Source: VXYL01 sp965200375 (GTDB lineage: Bacteria; Pseudomonadota; Gammaproteobacteria; Pseudomonadales; Azotimanducaceae). Taken from it: a DNA stretch of 64,000 bases. Location of the stretch: contig OZ241353.1 in assembly GCA_965200375.1 (NCBI GenBank), positions 310,001 to 374,000 on the forward strand. Reading direction: 5' to 3'. Positions 8,567 through 17,245 of the stretch are shown here, in pieces. Position 1 is the first letter of the stretch. Every line of letters starts with the position of its first letter. The notes under the pieces are model-generated. The model was not told the DNA's origin and did not search any database. It saw only the letters and a list, made by a program, of their open reading frames with translations. A program made the position numbers and the translations under genes.

Positions 8567-9499
8567 ATGGTTCTCTGGCCGAGGGCGGTATTCGCTCGCT
8601 ACGGCGCTGGCGTCGGCGCCGCCTTGCTGGCGCTGGCGGGATTCTGGGTGCTTCTGCTCATCCTGCTGCCGCAGTTGACGATGGCGGACTTTTCGCTGCG
8701 GCCCAATCTGCCGCCGGCGGAACGCGGCGGGCCCCTCGACGGGTACACGCTGGAACACTATGCCTACCTGGTGTTCGGCAGCGGCCAGTCCGGCACCTTC
8801 AACACGGTCGACCTCGCCGTGTTCGCGCGCACCCTGCTGGCAGCGCTCTGCGTCACCGTCGTCGACCTCGCGCTCTGCTACCCCGTCGCCTACCTCCTGG
8901 CGCAGTCGGCGCCGCGGTCGGGACAGGGCGGCTGGACGCGGCTGATGGTGCTGGCGCTGGTGGTGCCGTTCTGGGTGAACGAAATCCTGCGGGCCTTCGC
9001 GTTCCGCATCCTGTTCGGCGACAGCGGCGTGCTGAACGGCTTGCTGCTGGGCCTCGGCGTTGCGGAGCAGCCGGTGGACTTCATCCGTGCCGACGTCGCC
9101 CTCTACGGCGGTTTGGCCTACGCCTTCGTCCTGCTCATGATCTTCCCGCTCTACAACGCCTTGGAGAGCCTGGACCGCAGCCAGGTCGAGGCGGCGCGGG
9201 ACATGGGCGCCTCCGTCGTCGCCACCCATTGGCGGGTGGTGATCCCGTTCGCCAAACCGGGCATCAGCGCCGGCTGCACGATGGTGTTCATGCTGAGCGC
9301 CGGCGCCCTCGCCGTGCCGCAGATCCTGGGCGGGCCGAGCAGCCTCTGGTTCACGCAGCTCGTCTACCAGTGGTTCAACACCGGCAACAACTGGCCCCGG
9401 GGCTCGGCCTACGCCATCGTGCTGCTGGTCTCCACGGTGCTGCTGGTGCTGCTGGCCATGCGCCTGTTCAAGGTGCGCCTGGCGCAGCTGGGCCAATGA
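8567..9499 (+). CDS. Polyamine-type ABC transporter, permease (PotB-like)
   Basis: A 310-residue inner-membrane permease with about six predicted helices. The first is the long hydrophobic segment at residues 16-36, followed by a periplasmic loop. The cytoplasmic EAA loop that contacts the ATPase reads EAARDMGASVVATHWRVV near residue 205. It starts at an ATG 30 bp after the ATPase gene and its stop overlaps the next permease start (ATGA), so the two half-channels are made together. Confidence 0.9.
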   Translation: MVLWPRAVFARYGAGVGAALLALAGFWVLLLILLPQLTMADFSLRPNLPPAERGGPLDGYTLEHYAYLVFGSGQSGTFNTVDLAVFARTLLAALCVTVVDLALCYPVAYLLAQSAPRSGQGGWTRLMVLALVVPFWVNEILRAFAFRILFGDSGVLNGLLLGLGVAEQPVDFIRADVALYGGLAYAFVLLMIFPLYNALESLDRSQVEAARDMGASVVATHWRVVIPFAKPGISAGCTMVFMLSAGALAVPQILGGPSSLWFTQLVYQWFNTGNNWPRGSAYAIVLLVSTVLLVLLAMRLFKVRLAQLGQ

Positions 9500-10737
9500 C
9501 CGCGGACGCCTTCGCCAAGGTCTGCCTGGCGGCGTTCGTCGGCCTGTTCTTCCTCTACCTGCTCGCGCCGCTTCTGGTCATGGGCGTGACCGCCTTCAAC
9601 AGCGCGCCCTTCCCGCGCATTGCGCCCTTCGAGTGCTTCACCGTGGAATGGTTCGGGGCGCTGACCGCCGACGGCCGGCTCATGGCGGGGCTTGCCAGCA
9701 GCGTCGTCATCGGCATTGGCGTGGTGGCGCTGTCGGTGCCCATCGGCCTGGCCGCCGCCCTGCTGCTGACCCAGGCGCCGGACCGCCTGCGGCCGTGGTA
9801 CTACACCGTGGGGATTTCGCCGATTCTCATCCCCGGAGTGGTGCTGGGCATCGCCACGCTGGTGTTCTGGGACCGCCTCGGCCGAATGTTCGGCGCCAGC
9901 GAGGAGAGCGTCTTCTACGATGGCATCTTCCTCACCATCGTCGGCCAGACGACCTTCGTATCCGCCTACTGCCTGCTGATTTTTCTGGCCCGGCTGCAAC
10001 GGTTCGACGCCGCGCAGGAGGAAGCGGCCAGGGACCTCGGCGCAACCCCTGCCCAGTCGTTCCGCAGAGTGCTGTTGCCTTTCCTGAAGCCGGCCGTAGG
10101 TTCGGCCGCGGTGCTCGCCTTCCTGGCGTCCTTCGAGAACTACAACACCACGGTGTTCACCAGCCTCACCACCGAGACCCTGGTGACGGTGCTGGCGAGC
10201 AAGGTCCGCTTGGGCATCAGCCCGTCGATCAGCGCCCTCGCGGTGCTCATCGTGGGCCTGACGCTGCTCGGCGCCGCGGCCTACGAGATCCTCAAGCGTC
10301 GGGAGGCGAAGGCCGGCGGGACGCCGGCCCCGAGCCGGCGCTGGTCGGCGCAGCTGGCGAGCCCGGCCTTGGCGGTGCTCGCGGCCATCGCCGTCGCCGG
10401 CGTCGGCACCGTCTACTTCGCGGGGACGCTGGGCGTCGACGAGTGCAAGGCCGCGGTCGCAGCGGAGAAGCAGCGGCGGGCCCGGGAGCGGCTGCAAGCG
10501 TTGCCGGCGCCGGTTTCCGCGCCGGCGCCGGGCGGGGAGATCGGCGAGACGCCGGCCTTCGATCTGTTCGCGCCCGGCAGCCTGGACGTGCCGCAGACAG
10601 CAAGCGGGGACGGCACGGAGGCCGAGCCTCGACACACGGGCGGGGCCTTTGCGCCAGCCGATCTGGCGCCGAGCAGCGGCGCGCCCGCGGACTCGCGGGT
10701 GCCGCCCGAGTCCTCGCCGCCGGCACCGAAGGGCTGA
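9496..10737 (+). CDS. ABC transporter permease (PotC-like) with an extra C-terminal helix and tail
   Basis: The first 265 or so of 413 residues are a normal PotC-type permease with six helices and an EAA loop EEAARDLGATPAQSFRRV. After EILKRREAKAG, where the family normally ends, the frame continues for about 145 residues. There is an additional hydrophobic helix near 288-310, one Cys in VDECK, a short charged helix, then a tail rich in Pro, Ala, Glu and Ser. The extension has the same GC-biased codon use as the rest. It could be a stabilising seventh helix or a fused unknown protein. The start overlaps the previous stop (ATGA). Confidence 0.85.
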   Translation: MTADAFAKVCLAAFVGLFFLYLLAPLLVMGVTAFNSAPFPRIAPFECFTVEWFGALTADGRLMAGLASSVVIGIGVVALSVPIGLAAALLLTQAPDRLRPWYYTVGISPILIPGVVLGIATLVFWDRLGRMFGASEESVFYDGIFLTIVGQTTFVSAYCLLIFLARLQRFDAAQEEAARDLGATPAQSFRRVLLPFLKPAVGSAAVLAFLASFENYNTTVFTSLTTETLVTVLASKVRLGISPSISALAVLIVGLTLLGAAAYEILKRREAKAGGTPAPSRRWSAQLASPALAVLAAIAVAGVGTVYFAGTLGVDECKAAVAAEKQRRARERLQALPAPVSAPAPGGEIGETPAFDLFAPGSLDVPQTASGDGTEAEPRHTGGAFAPADLAPSSGAPADSRVPPESSPPAPKG

Positions 10738-10773
10738 GCGCGGGCTAGTGCGCTGGCAGGAGAGACTGGGGCC

Positions 10774-12210
10774 ATGAGCATGGCGAATGGAGCACCGCCG
10801 CCAAGACGCGATGCCACGCCCTTGGTCGTCGACGTCGACGGCACGCTGATCCAAGGCAACCTGCTGGTCGAGGGCCTGGCGCAGCTACTTGCCCGGGCGC
10901 CGGCCAAGGTACTGGCGCTGTTGCCGTGGCTGCTGCGCGGACGGGCGTTCCTCAAGCGCAAGGTGGCCGAAGCGGCGACGGTGGCGCCGGAGACGCTGGT
11001 CCGCAACCCGCAGGTGGCTGCGGAAATCGAAGCCGCTCGTAGCGCCGGTCGGCCAGTGCATCTCGCCACCGGTGCCGATGCGCTGGCGGCGGCACCGGTG
11101 GCCATGGCAGTCGGCGTGGCCGACGTGTTCGCATCCGACGGCAGGGCGAATCTGGTCGGACGCAAGAAGGCCGAGGCGCTGGTCGCCGCGTTCGGCCGGG
11201 GCGGCTTCGACTACATCGGCGACGAGCGACGGGACTTGCCGGTGTGGCGGTGCGCCAGGCGGGCGGTTGGCGCTGGTCTCGGCCGGCGCTTGCAGGCCAA
11301 GGTGCGCGGCATCGACCCGCAGGCGCGGTTCCTGCAGGGGCAGAGCGGCGGTCTCCGGGCCTACGTCCAGGCGCTGCGGCCGGCGCATTGGAGCAAGAAC
11401 GCGTTGCTGTTCGTGCCGCTTCTGGCGGCCCACGAGACGGCCTTGGCATCGTGGCTTGCGGTGCTTGGCATGTTTGCGGCGTTCTCGGCCCTCGTCTCCG
11501 GCACCTACGTGCTGAACGATCTCCTGGACCTGCCCCACGACCGCCGCCATGCGCATAAGCGGCGCCGGCCGCTGGCCAGCGGCCGGCTGCGGGTGGGACG
11601 TGCGCTCGGCGTTGCTCTGGCGCTGCTCGCCGGAGGCTTGGCGACCGCGTTTGCGTTGTCGACTGCGGGCGGCTTGTGCCTGCTCGCGTATCTGCTGCTG
11701 ACGTCGGCCTACACGCTGGCTCTGAAACGGCAGTTGTTCCTGGACGTGCTGGTCATCGCCGGACTGTTCGCGGTTCGCCTGGTCGCCGGCGCCGTTGCGG
11801 CGGCAGTGCCGATCTCGGCCTGGCTGGTGGCGTTTTCGCTGTTCCTGTTCCTGTCGCTGGCAATCGCCAAGCGCTCGACGGCACTGCGCGACGAGGCACC
11901 AGTGCTAGGCGGCCGCGGCTACGTCGGCCAGGACGCAGTGGCGCTGACGGTACTCGGCGGCGCCAGCGCCTTCGCCGCGGTGGTGGTGCTGGCGCTGTAC
12001 ATCCAGAGCCCGGTCGTTGCGGCGCTCTACGACCGGCCGGCGGCCCTTTGGCTCGCTTGCCCGCTGTTGATCTACTGGCTGAGTCGCGTGGTGCTGCTGG
12101 CCAACCGCGGCGCTCTGGACGAGGATCCGATCGTGTTCGCGCTTCGGGACCGGGCCAGCTGGCTCATGGTCCTCGGGCTGTTGGTCGCGTTCGCCCTGGC
12201 CTTGCCGTAA
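10774..12210 (+). CDS. HAD phosphatase-UbiA prenyltransferase fusion (decaprenyl-phosphate phosphoribosyltransferase-like)
   Basis: A two-domain protein of 478 residues. Residues 15-185 are a HAD domain with nucleophile motif DVDGTL (20-25), a mid-domain LATG (97-100) and the metal motif GDERRD (149-154). Residues from about 195 are a UbiA-type polytopic transferase with NDLLDLPHD (248-256) and a second acidic/basic loop AKRSTALRDE. In mycobacteria the UbiA protein Rv3806c joins PRPP to decaprenyl phosphate, and a separate phosphatase is thought to remove the 5'-phosphate. Here one chain could do both. It faces DprE2- and DprE1-like genes, which supports this reading over quinone or haem prenylation. 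The start ATG has an AGGAGA ribosome-binding site. Confidence 0.82.
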   Translation: MSMANGAPPPRRDATPLVVDVDGTLIQGNLLVEGLAQLLARAPAKVLALLPWLLRGRAFLKRKVAEAATVAPETLVRNPQVAAEIEAARSAGRPVHLATGADALAAAPVAMAVGVADVFASDGRANLVGRKKAEALVAAFGRGGFDYIGDERRDLPVWRCARRAVGAGLGRRLQAKVRGIDPQARFLQGQSGGLRAYVQALRPAHWSKNALLFVPLLAAHETALASWLAVLGMFAAFSALVSGTYVLNDLLDLPHDRRHAHKRRRPLASGRLRVGRALGVALALLAGGLATAFALSTAGGLCLLAYLLLTSAYTLALKRQLFLDVLVIAGLFAVRLVAGAVAAAVPISAWLVAFSLFLFLSLAIAKRSTALRDEAPVLGGRGYVGQDAVALTVLGGASAFAAVVVLALYIQSPVVAALYDRPAALWLACPLLIYWLSRVVLLANRGALDEDPIVFALRDRASWLMVLGLLVAFALALP

Positions 12211-12227
12211 GCGCCGACTGGCCGAGA

Positions 12228-12986
12228 TCAGAAACGCAGACGCTTGAACAAGCGCTCCGGCATCGCCCGCACGGCCAGCGCGATCAAGCGCCAGATGGCG
12301 GGCGAGTAGACCACGTCCCGCCGTCGCCGGACTGCCCGCAGGACTGTCCTGGCGACCTGCTCCGGCGTCGCCGTGAGCATGGGCGGCAGCGCCATGCCGG
12401 CCGTCATGCGCGTGTACACGAAGCCCGGCTTGACCGTCAGCACGTGGACGCCAGTGCCGGTCAGCCTGGCCCGCAGCCCGGAGAGAAACGCCGAGAAGCC
12501 GGCCTTCGCCGAGCCGTAGACGTAGTTCGCGGCCCGGCCGCGCTCGCCAGCCACCGAGCTGACGCCCACCAGGACGCCGCTGCCGCGTTGGGCGAAGCGG
12601 GCCGCCAGGACGCCCAGGGCGAGCGCCGGCGCTTCGTAGTTGGTGCGCATCACCAGCGCCGCCTCGCCGGGGTCTTTTTCGCTGGCGGCCTGTTCGCCGA
12701 GCAGACCGACAGCGCAAACGGCCAGATCCGGCAGCGGCGCAAGGCCATCCGCCCAGCTGCCGTCCCCGGCCTGCGCCAGCGCCTCGAACAGGTGCGTCTG
12801 CACGGGTACGCGGCTCCGCGCCCCGATGTCGGCCGCCTCGCGCTGCAGCTGGTCCGCGTTTCGAGCAGCCAGCTGCAAGCGCCAGCCATCGGCCGCCAGC
12901 TCCCGGGCGATGGCGCGGCCGATGTCCGAGGTGGCACCCAGAACCAGCGCCGTGCTCGGTCCGACTGCCGAGGGTTCCGCACTCAC
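12228..12986 (-). CDS. DprE2-like short-chain dehydrogenase
   Basis: A 252-residue SDR close in length and layout to DprE2, which reduces the 2-keto intermediate to decaprenyl-phosphoryl-arabinose. The nucleotide loop is GATSDIG (17-23), catalytic Ser in VSSVAGERGR (142-151), then Y157 and K161 in YGSAK. The VKPGFVYTRMT segment and the C-terminal AIWRLI/LPERL-like hydrophobic end are typical of the DprE2 group. The start is a GTG whose last bases form the stop of the DprE1-like gene (GTGA overlap), so the two are translationally coupled. The gene converges with the HAD-UbiA gene across 17 bp. Confidence 0.82.
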   Translation of the reverse strand: MSAEPSAVGPSTALVLGATSDIGRAIARELAADGWRLQLAARNADQLQREAADIGARSRVPVQTHLFEALAQAGDGSWADGLAPLPDLAVCAVGLLGEQAASEKDPGEAALVMRTNYEAPALALGVLAARFAQRGSGVLVGVSSVAGERGRAANYVYGSAKAGFSAFLSGLRARLTGTGVHVLTVKPGFVYTRMTAGMALPPMLTATPEQVARTVLRAVRRRRDVVYSPAIWRLIALAVRAMPERLFKRLRF

Positions 12987-14395
12987 AGTCGCAGTCGCTC
13001 TGCCAACGCGGACGTGAACTTTGGAGCGCTGCCGACGCTGGTTCGGACCGCGGTGAAGGCACCCACCCGAGGGTAGCCCTGCCGCAACCGCCGGGGCGTA
13101 CTGTGGGCGTCCTTGGCCAGATACACCCGACCACCGTGATCGTGGGCTACCGCGTCCAGGGCATCGAGCAACGCCGGCGTCTCTCGGCGCATCGGCAGGT
13201 CCAGCGCCAGCGTGTAGCCGCGCATGGGAAAGGACAGCGGCGCGTCGCTGCCGGCGCCGAACAGCTTCAGCACCGCCAGATAGGCGCCGAGGCCGGCCCT
13301 TTCCATTGCCTTCATCAGCGCCAGCAGCCCCGCCGCGCTGGCCGCCATCGGCAGGACGCACTGATGCTGAACGAAGCCGCGGCGGCCGTACGCGAGGTTC
13401 CAGTCGCGCAGCCGGTCGAGGGGAAAGAAGAAGCGCTCGCAGTGGGTTGCGGAAGGCGGCGGACGCCTGCCCCGGGGGCGGCTGCGCCGGGCCGAGAGGG
13501 CGTAGTGAAGGTGGTTGAAGGCCGCTACGGTGGTCGGCCGAAGCAGGGGCGCCAGCGCCTTCCAAGGCGGCCGCAACGGGTTGCCGGCAGCCGCTGCCAG
13601 CGGTGCTCGTTGCTGCTCCGGAGGCAGCCTCGACCGTGGCGCGAACCGGCCAAGCGAGAGAACGCATCGACCCCGGGGCCCGTTGCGCCCCTGGCAGTCG
13701 ACCCACGCGACGCTGAAGGGCCAGTCGTCCTCGTCCGACTGTTCGCCGGCCTCGAACAGCGACATGGCCTCGGCGAGGCTGCGGGTAGCGGCGGTCTTGG
13801 TTTCCACAAAGGCGGTTTCGATGCGCCGCAGGCGGAAAGTAGCGGCCAGTATCGCCCCGGTGAGGCCCATGCCGCCCTGCGTCGCCCAGAACAGCTCGGC
13901 GTTCTGCTCACGGCTGCAATGGCGGGTCTGGCCATCGCCGGTCAGCAGCACGAACGACTCCAAGTGGCCGCCGAAGCTGCCGTCGCGCTGGTGGTTCTTA
14001 CCGTGGACGTCGGCGGCGATCATGCCGCCAACGGTGACGAAGCGCGTGCCGGGCACCACCGGCGGGAACCAGCCCCGGGGCACGAACACGCGGACGATGT
14101 CCGCCAGCAGAACGCCTGCCTCGCAGGTCAGGGCGCCGCTGTCGGCGTCGAAACGCTGCAGGCGGTCCAGCCCCAGCATGGACAGCGTCAGCTGCGGGTT
14201 GAGGGCGGCGTCGCCATACGCCCGCCCGGCGCCGCGGGCTATCAGGCTGCCGCCAGAAGCCAGGTAGTGGTGCGCGTCCGCCGCCTGCCGCGCAGTCGCC
14301 AGACGGCAGGAAAGCACGCGCTGGCGGCCCCAGCCGGCGAGCGCTGCCGCTGCGTGGCGGCCGGAGTGCTCCCGCGGCCCTTGCATGGCGGGCAT
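12983..14395 (-). CDS. DprE1-like FAD-dependent polyprenyl-phosphoryl-ribose oxidase
   Basis: A 470-residue FAD oxidase of the vanillyl-alcohol-oxidase fold. Key segments match DprE1: GRAYGDAALN (58-66), VGGMIAADVHGKNH (122-135), QHQCVLP (343-349), LKLFG with K377, and YLAKD with K428. Recalled M. tuberculosis residues line up with a constant offset of 10: K367 to K377 and K418 to K428. The covalent benzothiazinone target C387 falls on A397, and N385 on T395. In mycobacteria the enzyme oxidises the 2'-OH of decaprenyl-phosphoryl-ribose. ATG 14395 is chosen; a second ATG at 14386 is possible. It is followed by the overlapping DprE2-like gene. Confidence 0.84.
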   Translation of the reverse strand: MPAMQGPREHSGRHAAAALAGWGRQRVLSCRLATARQAADAHHYLASGGSLIARGAGRAYGDAALNPQLTLSMLGLDRLQRFDADSGALTCEAGVLLADIVRVFVPRGWFPPVVPGTRFVTVGGMIAADVHGKNHQRDGSFGGHLESFVLLTGDGQTRHCSREQNAELFWATQGGMGLTGAILAATFRLRRIETAFVETKTAATRSLAEAMSLFEAGEQSDEDDWPFSVAWVDCQGRNGPRGRCVLSLGRFAPRSRLPPEQQRAPLAAAAGNPLRPPWKALAPLLRPTTVAAFNHLHYALSARRSRPRGRRPPPSATHCERFFFPLDRLRDWNLAYGRRGFVQHQCVLPMAASAAGLLALMKAMERAGLGAYLAVLKLFGAGSDAPLSFPMRGYTLALDLPMRRETPALLDALDAVAHDHGGRVYLAKDAHSTPRRLRQGYPRVGAFTAVRTSVGSAPKFTSALAERLRL

Positions 14396-14485
14396 TGTAA
14401 AGGCACTGTCGCCGGCGGCTCGGCCGGCGCGTACGCCGTCGAACCAAGAGCTGCGTCTCCCTTCTATCCGCCGAGGCATGCTCGC

Positions 14486-15421
14486 ATGGCAGAGAGCAGG
14501 AGCGCTCCCCGCACCGTGCAGGTGGGCGCCGAACACGGCCAGCGCTTGGACAACTTTCTCCTGTCCCGGCTCAAGGGCCTGCCGCGCAGCCGCGTCTACC
14601 GCATGGTGCGGCGGGGGGAAGTACGCGTGAACGGTGCCCGCGCGCAGCCACGGCAGCGCGTCGAGCAGGGCGACCTGGTTCGCCTGCCGCCCTACGGAAC
14701 CCCGGACCGGGACGTCGACCGTGGCGGTCCGCCGACGCGGCTGCTGTCGACGTTGCGCGAGCGCATCCTCTACGAGAACGACGACCTGCTGGTGCTCGAC
14801 AAGCCGAGCGGCCTGGCGGTCCACGGCGGCAGCGGGGTCGCCTTCGGCGTCGTGGAGACGCTGCGCCGTGCTCGGCCGGAGCTGGCCTACGAGCTCGCGC
14901 ATCGCTTGGATCGGGACACCTCCGGCTGCCTGCTGTTGGCCAAGCGGCGAGCGGCGCTACTGCGCCTGCACGCCCAGTTCCGCGCCGGCAGGGTGTACAA
15001 GCGCTACGACCTGATCGTCGGCGGGCTCTGGCCGCGGCACCAGCGCCGGGTGGCCGAGCCCCTCGAACGCTACCGGCTTGCCAGTGGCGAACGGCGGGTG
15101 CGGGTAAGCGCCGAGGGAGAACCGGCGCGCACGGATTTCCGCGTGACCCGCCAAGCCGATCACGCCACCTGGCTGGAAGCGAGGCCCCGAACCGGCCGCA
15201 CCCACCAGATCCGCGTCCATGCGGCCTGCGTCGGCCACCCGGTGCTGGGGGACGACAAGTACGGCCGCCGTTCTGCGCCCGAGGCGCCTCGACTGATGCT
15301 GCACGCCAGCTGCATCGAGTGCGAGATCGGGGGCGCCCGGCGCAGCTTCGAGGCGCCGCTGCCATCGGCGTTTGCCGAGTGCTGGGGCAGACAGGATCAC
15401 GATTGGCGCGAAATCCCTTGA
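14486..15421 (+). CDS. rluC: 23S rRNA pseudouridine synthase, RluC type
   Basis: A 311-residue enzyme with an N-terminal S4 RNA-binding domain (about residues 18-68) and a RluA-family catalytic domain. The active-site aspartate is D142 in HRLDRDTSG. GRTHQIRVHAA and GDDKYG follow in the expected order. RluC converts three uridines of 23S rRNA (955, 2504 and 2580 in E. coli) to pseudouridine. The length is about that of E. coli RluC. In many gammaproteobacteria rluC lies next to and divergent from rne; here about 9 kb separate them. The ATG at 14486 is chosen as the first before the S4 domain. Confidence 0.9.
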   Translation: MAESRSAPRTVQVGAEHGQRLDNFLLSRLKGLPRSRVYRMVRRGEVRVNGARAQPRQRVEQGDLVRLPPYGTPDRDVDRGGPPTRLLSTLRERILYENDDLLVLDKPSGLAVHGGSGVAFGVVETLRRARPELAYELAHRLDRDTSGCLLLAKRRAALLRLHAQFRAGRVYKRYDLIVGGLWPRHQRRVAEPLERYRLASGERRVRVSAEGEPARTDFRVTRQADHATWLEARPRTGRTHQIRVHAACVGHPVLGDDKYGRRSAPEAPRLMLHASCIECEIGGARRSFEAPLPSAFAECWGRQDHDWREIP

Positions 15422-15574
15422 ATGCGCCTTTCGTCCCTATGGCGTTGTTATGCCCGGGGCGGGTTCGTCTACTGTGCGCGGGTAGTGGAAGTGCCTGCCG
15501 AGAAGCGGGCAGCGCTGGGTCCGGGCAGGGACGACGGTGGCGCGGTAGGTCACGGCGGGCCTAGACTCACCTGC

Positions 15575-16213
15575 ATGGGGACCCCAACCGCGGACCAGAT
15601 CTCCGACGCCGTCGCCGTCGATCGGCTGTTGGCCGACTTGGCCGCGTCCAGCCACAGGGTTCGCTGCCGAACGCTTCGGGACATCTGCCCGTGCCGGAAC
15701 GGCAAAGTGCAGCACGTCGCGGTCTGGCGGGCGGTGTTCCACAAGGCGCGGCATGGCGGCATCAAGGAGCGCAGGCAGGCGGCCCACGCCATCGGCACGC
15801 TCTCGGACAAGGCCGCGCGCAATGCCGATTGGCATGCGCTGCTGCGCGCTCTGCGGCCCGAGCTCGACGCCCTGATGGCCGATTCCCGCGGCTCGCAAGC
15901 GTTGCTCGGCACCATGAAGCGCCACGGCCACATGCACCGGGGCGCCGCGAGGCAGAACTACCGTCGCCATCGGCAGCGGCTGGAGCTGGCGACGCCGGCC
16001 GAACTGGCCGCCTGGTTGAATCAAGAGCTCGGCCTGGCGGCCGAGTCCGCCGTGGATCCCCAGGAACCCGGCATCGGGCGTCTGTGGCGTTGGCTGAAGC
16101 ACCGCATCGCCTGCCAGCCCACGCGGGCGACGAAGGACGAAGAGCTCCTCCAACGCGCCCAGCGCTACCTGCCGCAGGCATTCGCGCACCGATCCGCGGC
16201 AGCGCAGCCGTAA
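15575..16213 (+). CDS. Hypothetical protein, helical repeat-like
   Basis: I do not recognise this 212-residue protein. It is soluble, basic and predicted mostly alpha-helical. A CPCRNGK segment sits near residue 40, followed by helices resembling HEAT-type repeats (KERRQAAHAIGTLSDKA). The CPC half-motif recalls the start of a SEC-C zinc motif, but the second Cys/His pair is missing. Codon use matches the neighbours, so it is probably a real gene. The ATG at 15575 is preferred over a longer frame beginning right at the rluC stop because that extension looks non-protein-like. Confidence 0.65.
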   Translation: MGTPTADQISDAVAVDRLLADLAASSHRVRCRTLRDICPCRNGKVQHVAVWRAVFHKARHGGIKERRQAAHAIGTLSDKAARNADWHALLRALRPELDALMADSRGSQALLGTMKRHGHMHRGAARQNYRRHRQRLELATPAELAAWLNQELGLAAESAVDPQEPGIGRLWRWLKHRIACQPTRATKDEELLQRAQRYLPQAFAHRSAAAQP

Positions 16214-16273
16214 GGCCGGCGCACCTTGTCTCCGAGTGACGGAGCCGCGGACTAAGGCCGCCCGCCCTGCCAG

Positions 16274-16364
16274 CGTCGGCCTAGGCGCCGACGATGTTCG
16301 CGTGGCCGACTTGGCGAGTCGGGTGCGGCGTCTGGCCAAGCCCGGCCCCGTCGCCACGGCCGGG
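16274..16364. terminator. Two hairpins between convergent genes
   Basis: The gap between the hypothetical gene and the leftward FAH gene contains two perfect 7-bp stems: CGTCGGC/GCCGACG (16274-16280 with 16287-16293) and CCCGGCC/GGCCGGG (16341-16347 with 16358-16364). Neither has a T tract. Their position between converging stops suggests transcription ends or 3'-end protection. Confidence 0.4.
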
Positions 16365-16369
16365 CCCCG

Positions 16370-17245
16370 TCAGCCGATGATCGTCGTCGCGTCCTCCGCC
16401 GCCACCTGGTGCTCGATGTAGCCGATCTTCTCGATCTCCACCCGCACTTCGTCGCCCACTTTCAGCCACCGCGGCGGCCGCATGGCGGCGCCGACGCCGG
16501 CCGAAGTGCCGGTGAAGATCACGTCGCCCGGGTCCAGCGTGAAGGCCTGGGTGAGGTGCGCGACCTGCTCGAAGCAGTTGAAGATCAGGTGCCTGGTGTT
16601 CGAGTTCTGCCGCACCTCGTCGTTCACTACCGTGCGTATGCCTAGGTCGTGCGGATCCCCCACCTCGTCGGCGGTGACGATCCAGGGGCCGAAGGGCGCA
16701 TGGCTGTCGAAGGACTTGCCGATCTGCATGGTGCGGGCAGCAGCCTGCCAGTCCCGTACGCTCACGTCGTTGCCGCAGCAATAGCCGGCGATCACCTCGT
16801 GGGCGCGTTCGGCGGGCACATGCTTGGCGCGCCTGCCGATCACGAACGCCAGTTCGCCCTCGTAGTCGAGCATGTCCGAGACCGCTGGCTTGTTGATGCT
16901 GCCGTAGGGTCGGTTGGCGGCGTTGCGCTGCTTGTTGAACCAGGTTTGCACCTTGGGCGCTTGGCCCCCGGACTCGGCGACGTGGTCCGCGTAGTTCAAG
17001 GCTATGGCGAGAATCTTGCCGGGGCGCGGCACCGGCGCCTCGAGCACCACGTCTGCCACCGGAAACGCCACTTCGGGATTGGTCTGCGCCTCTCGGGCGG
17101 CCGCCATCGCCTGATCGCCCGCGGCGAGAAACCCGATCATGTCGCTGGGTAGGCCCTGCGTCACGGCCGCGACGTCGATGACCAGCTCGCCAACCACCAC
17201 GCCGATGCGGGTGCGCTGGCCGTGGGTGAACGTGCAGAGCTTCAT
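16370..17245 (-). CDS. Fumarylacetoacetate hydrolase-family protein
   Basis: A 291-residue FAH-fold enzyme. The conserved GKILAIALNYADHVAE, the metal-binding DYEGELAFVIGR, and the GDVIFTGTSAGVG loop are present. Family members are metal-dependent hydrolases, decarboxylases or lyases acting on acylpyruvates and related 2-oxo acids in aromatic or sugar-acid breakdown. The exact substrate cannot be read from the sequence. Its ATG overlaps the stop of the upstream alpha/beta hydrolase (ATGA), so the pair is coupled and may act in the same catabolic route. Confidence 0.88.
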   Translation of the reverse strand: MKLCTFTHGQRTRIGVVVGELVIDVAAVTQGLPSDMIGFLAAGDQAMAAAREAQTNPEVAFPVADVVLEAPVPRPGKILAIALNYADHVAESGGQAPKVQTWFNKQRNAANRPYGSINKPAVSDMLDYEGELAFVIGRRAKHVPAERAHEVIAGYCCGNDVSVRDWQAAARTMQIGKSFDSHAPFGPWIVTADEVGDPHDLGIRTVVNDEVRQNSNTRHLIFNCFEQVAHLTQAFTLDPGDVIFTGTSAGVGAAMRPPRWLKVGDEVRVEIEKIGYIEHQVAAEDATTIIG

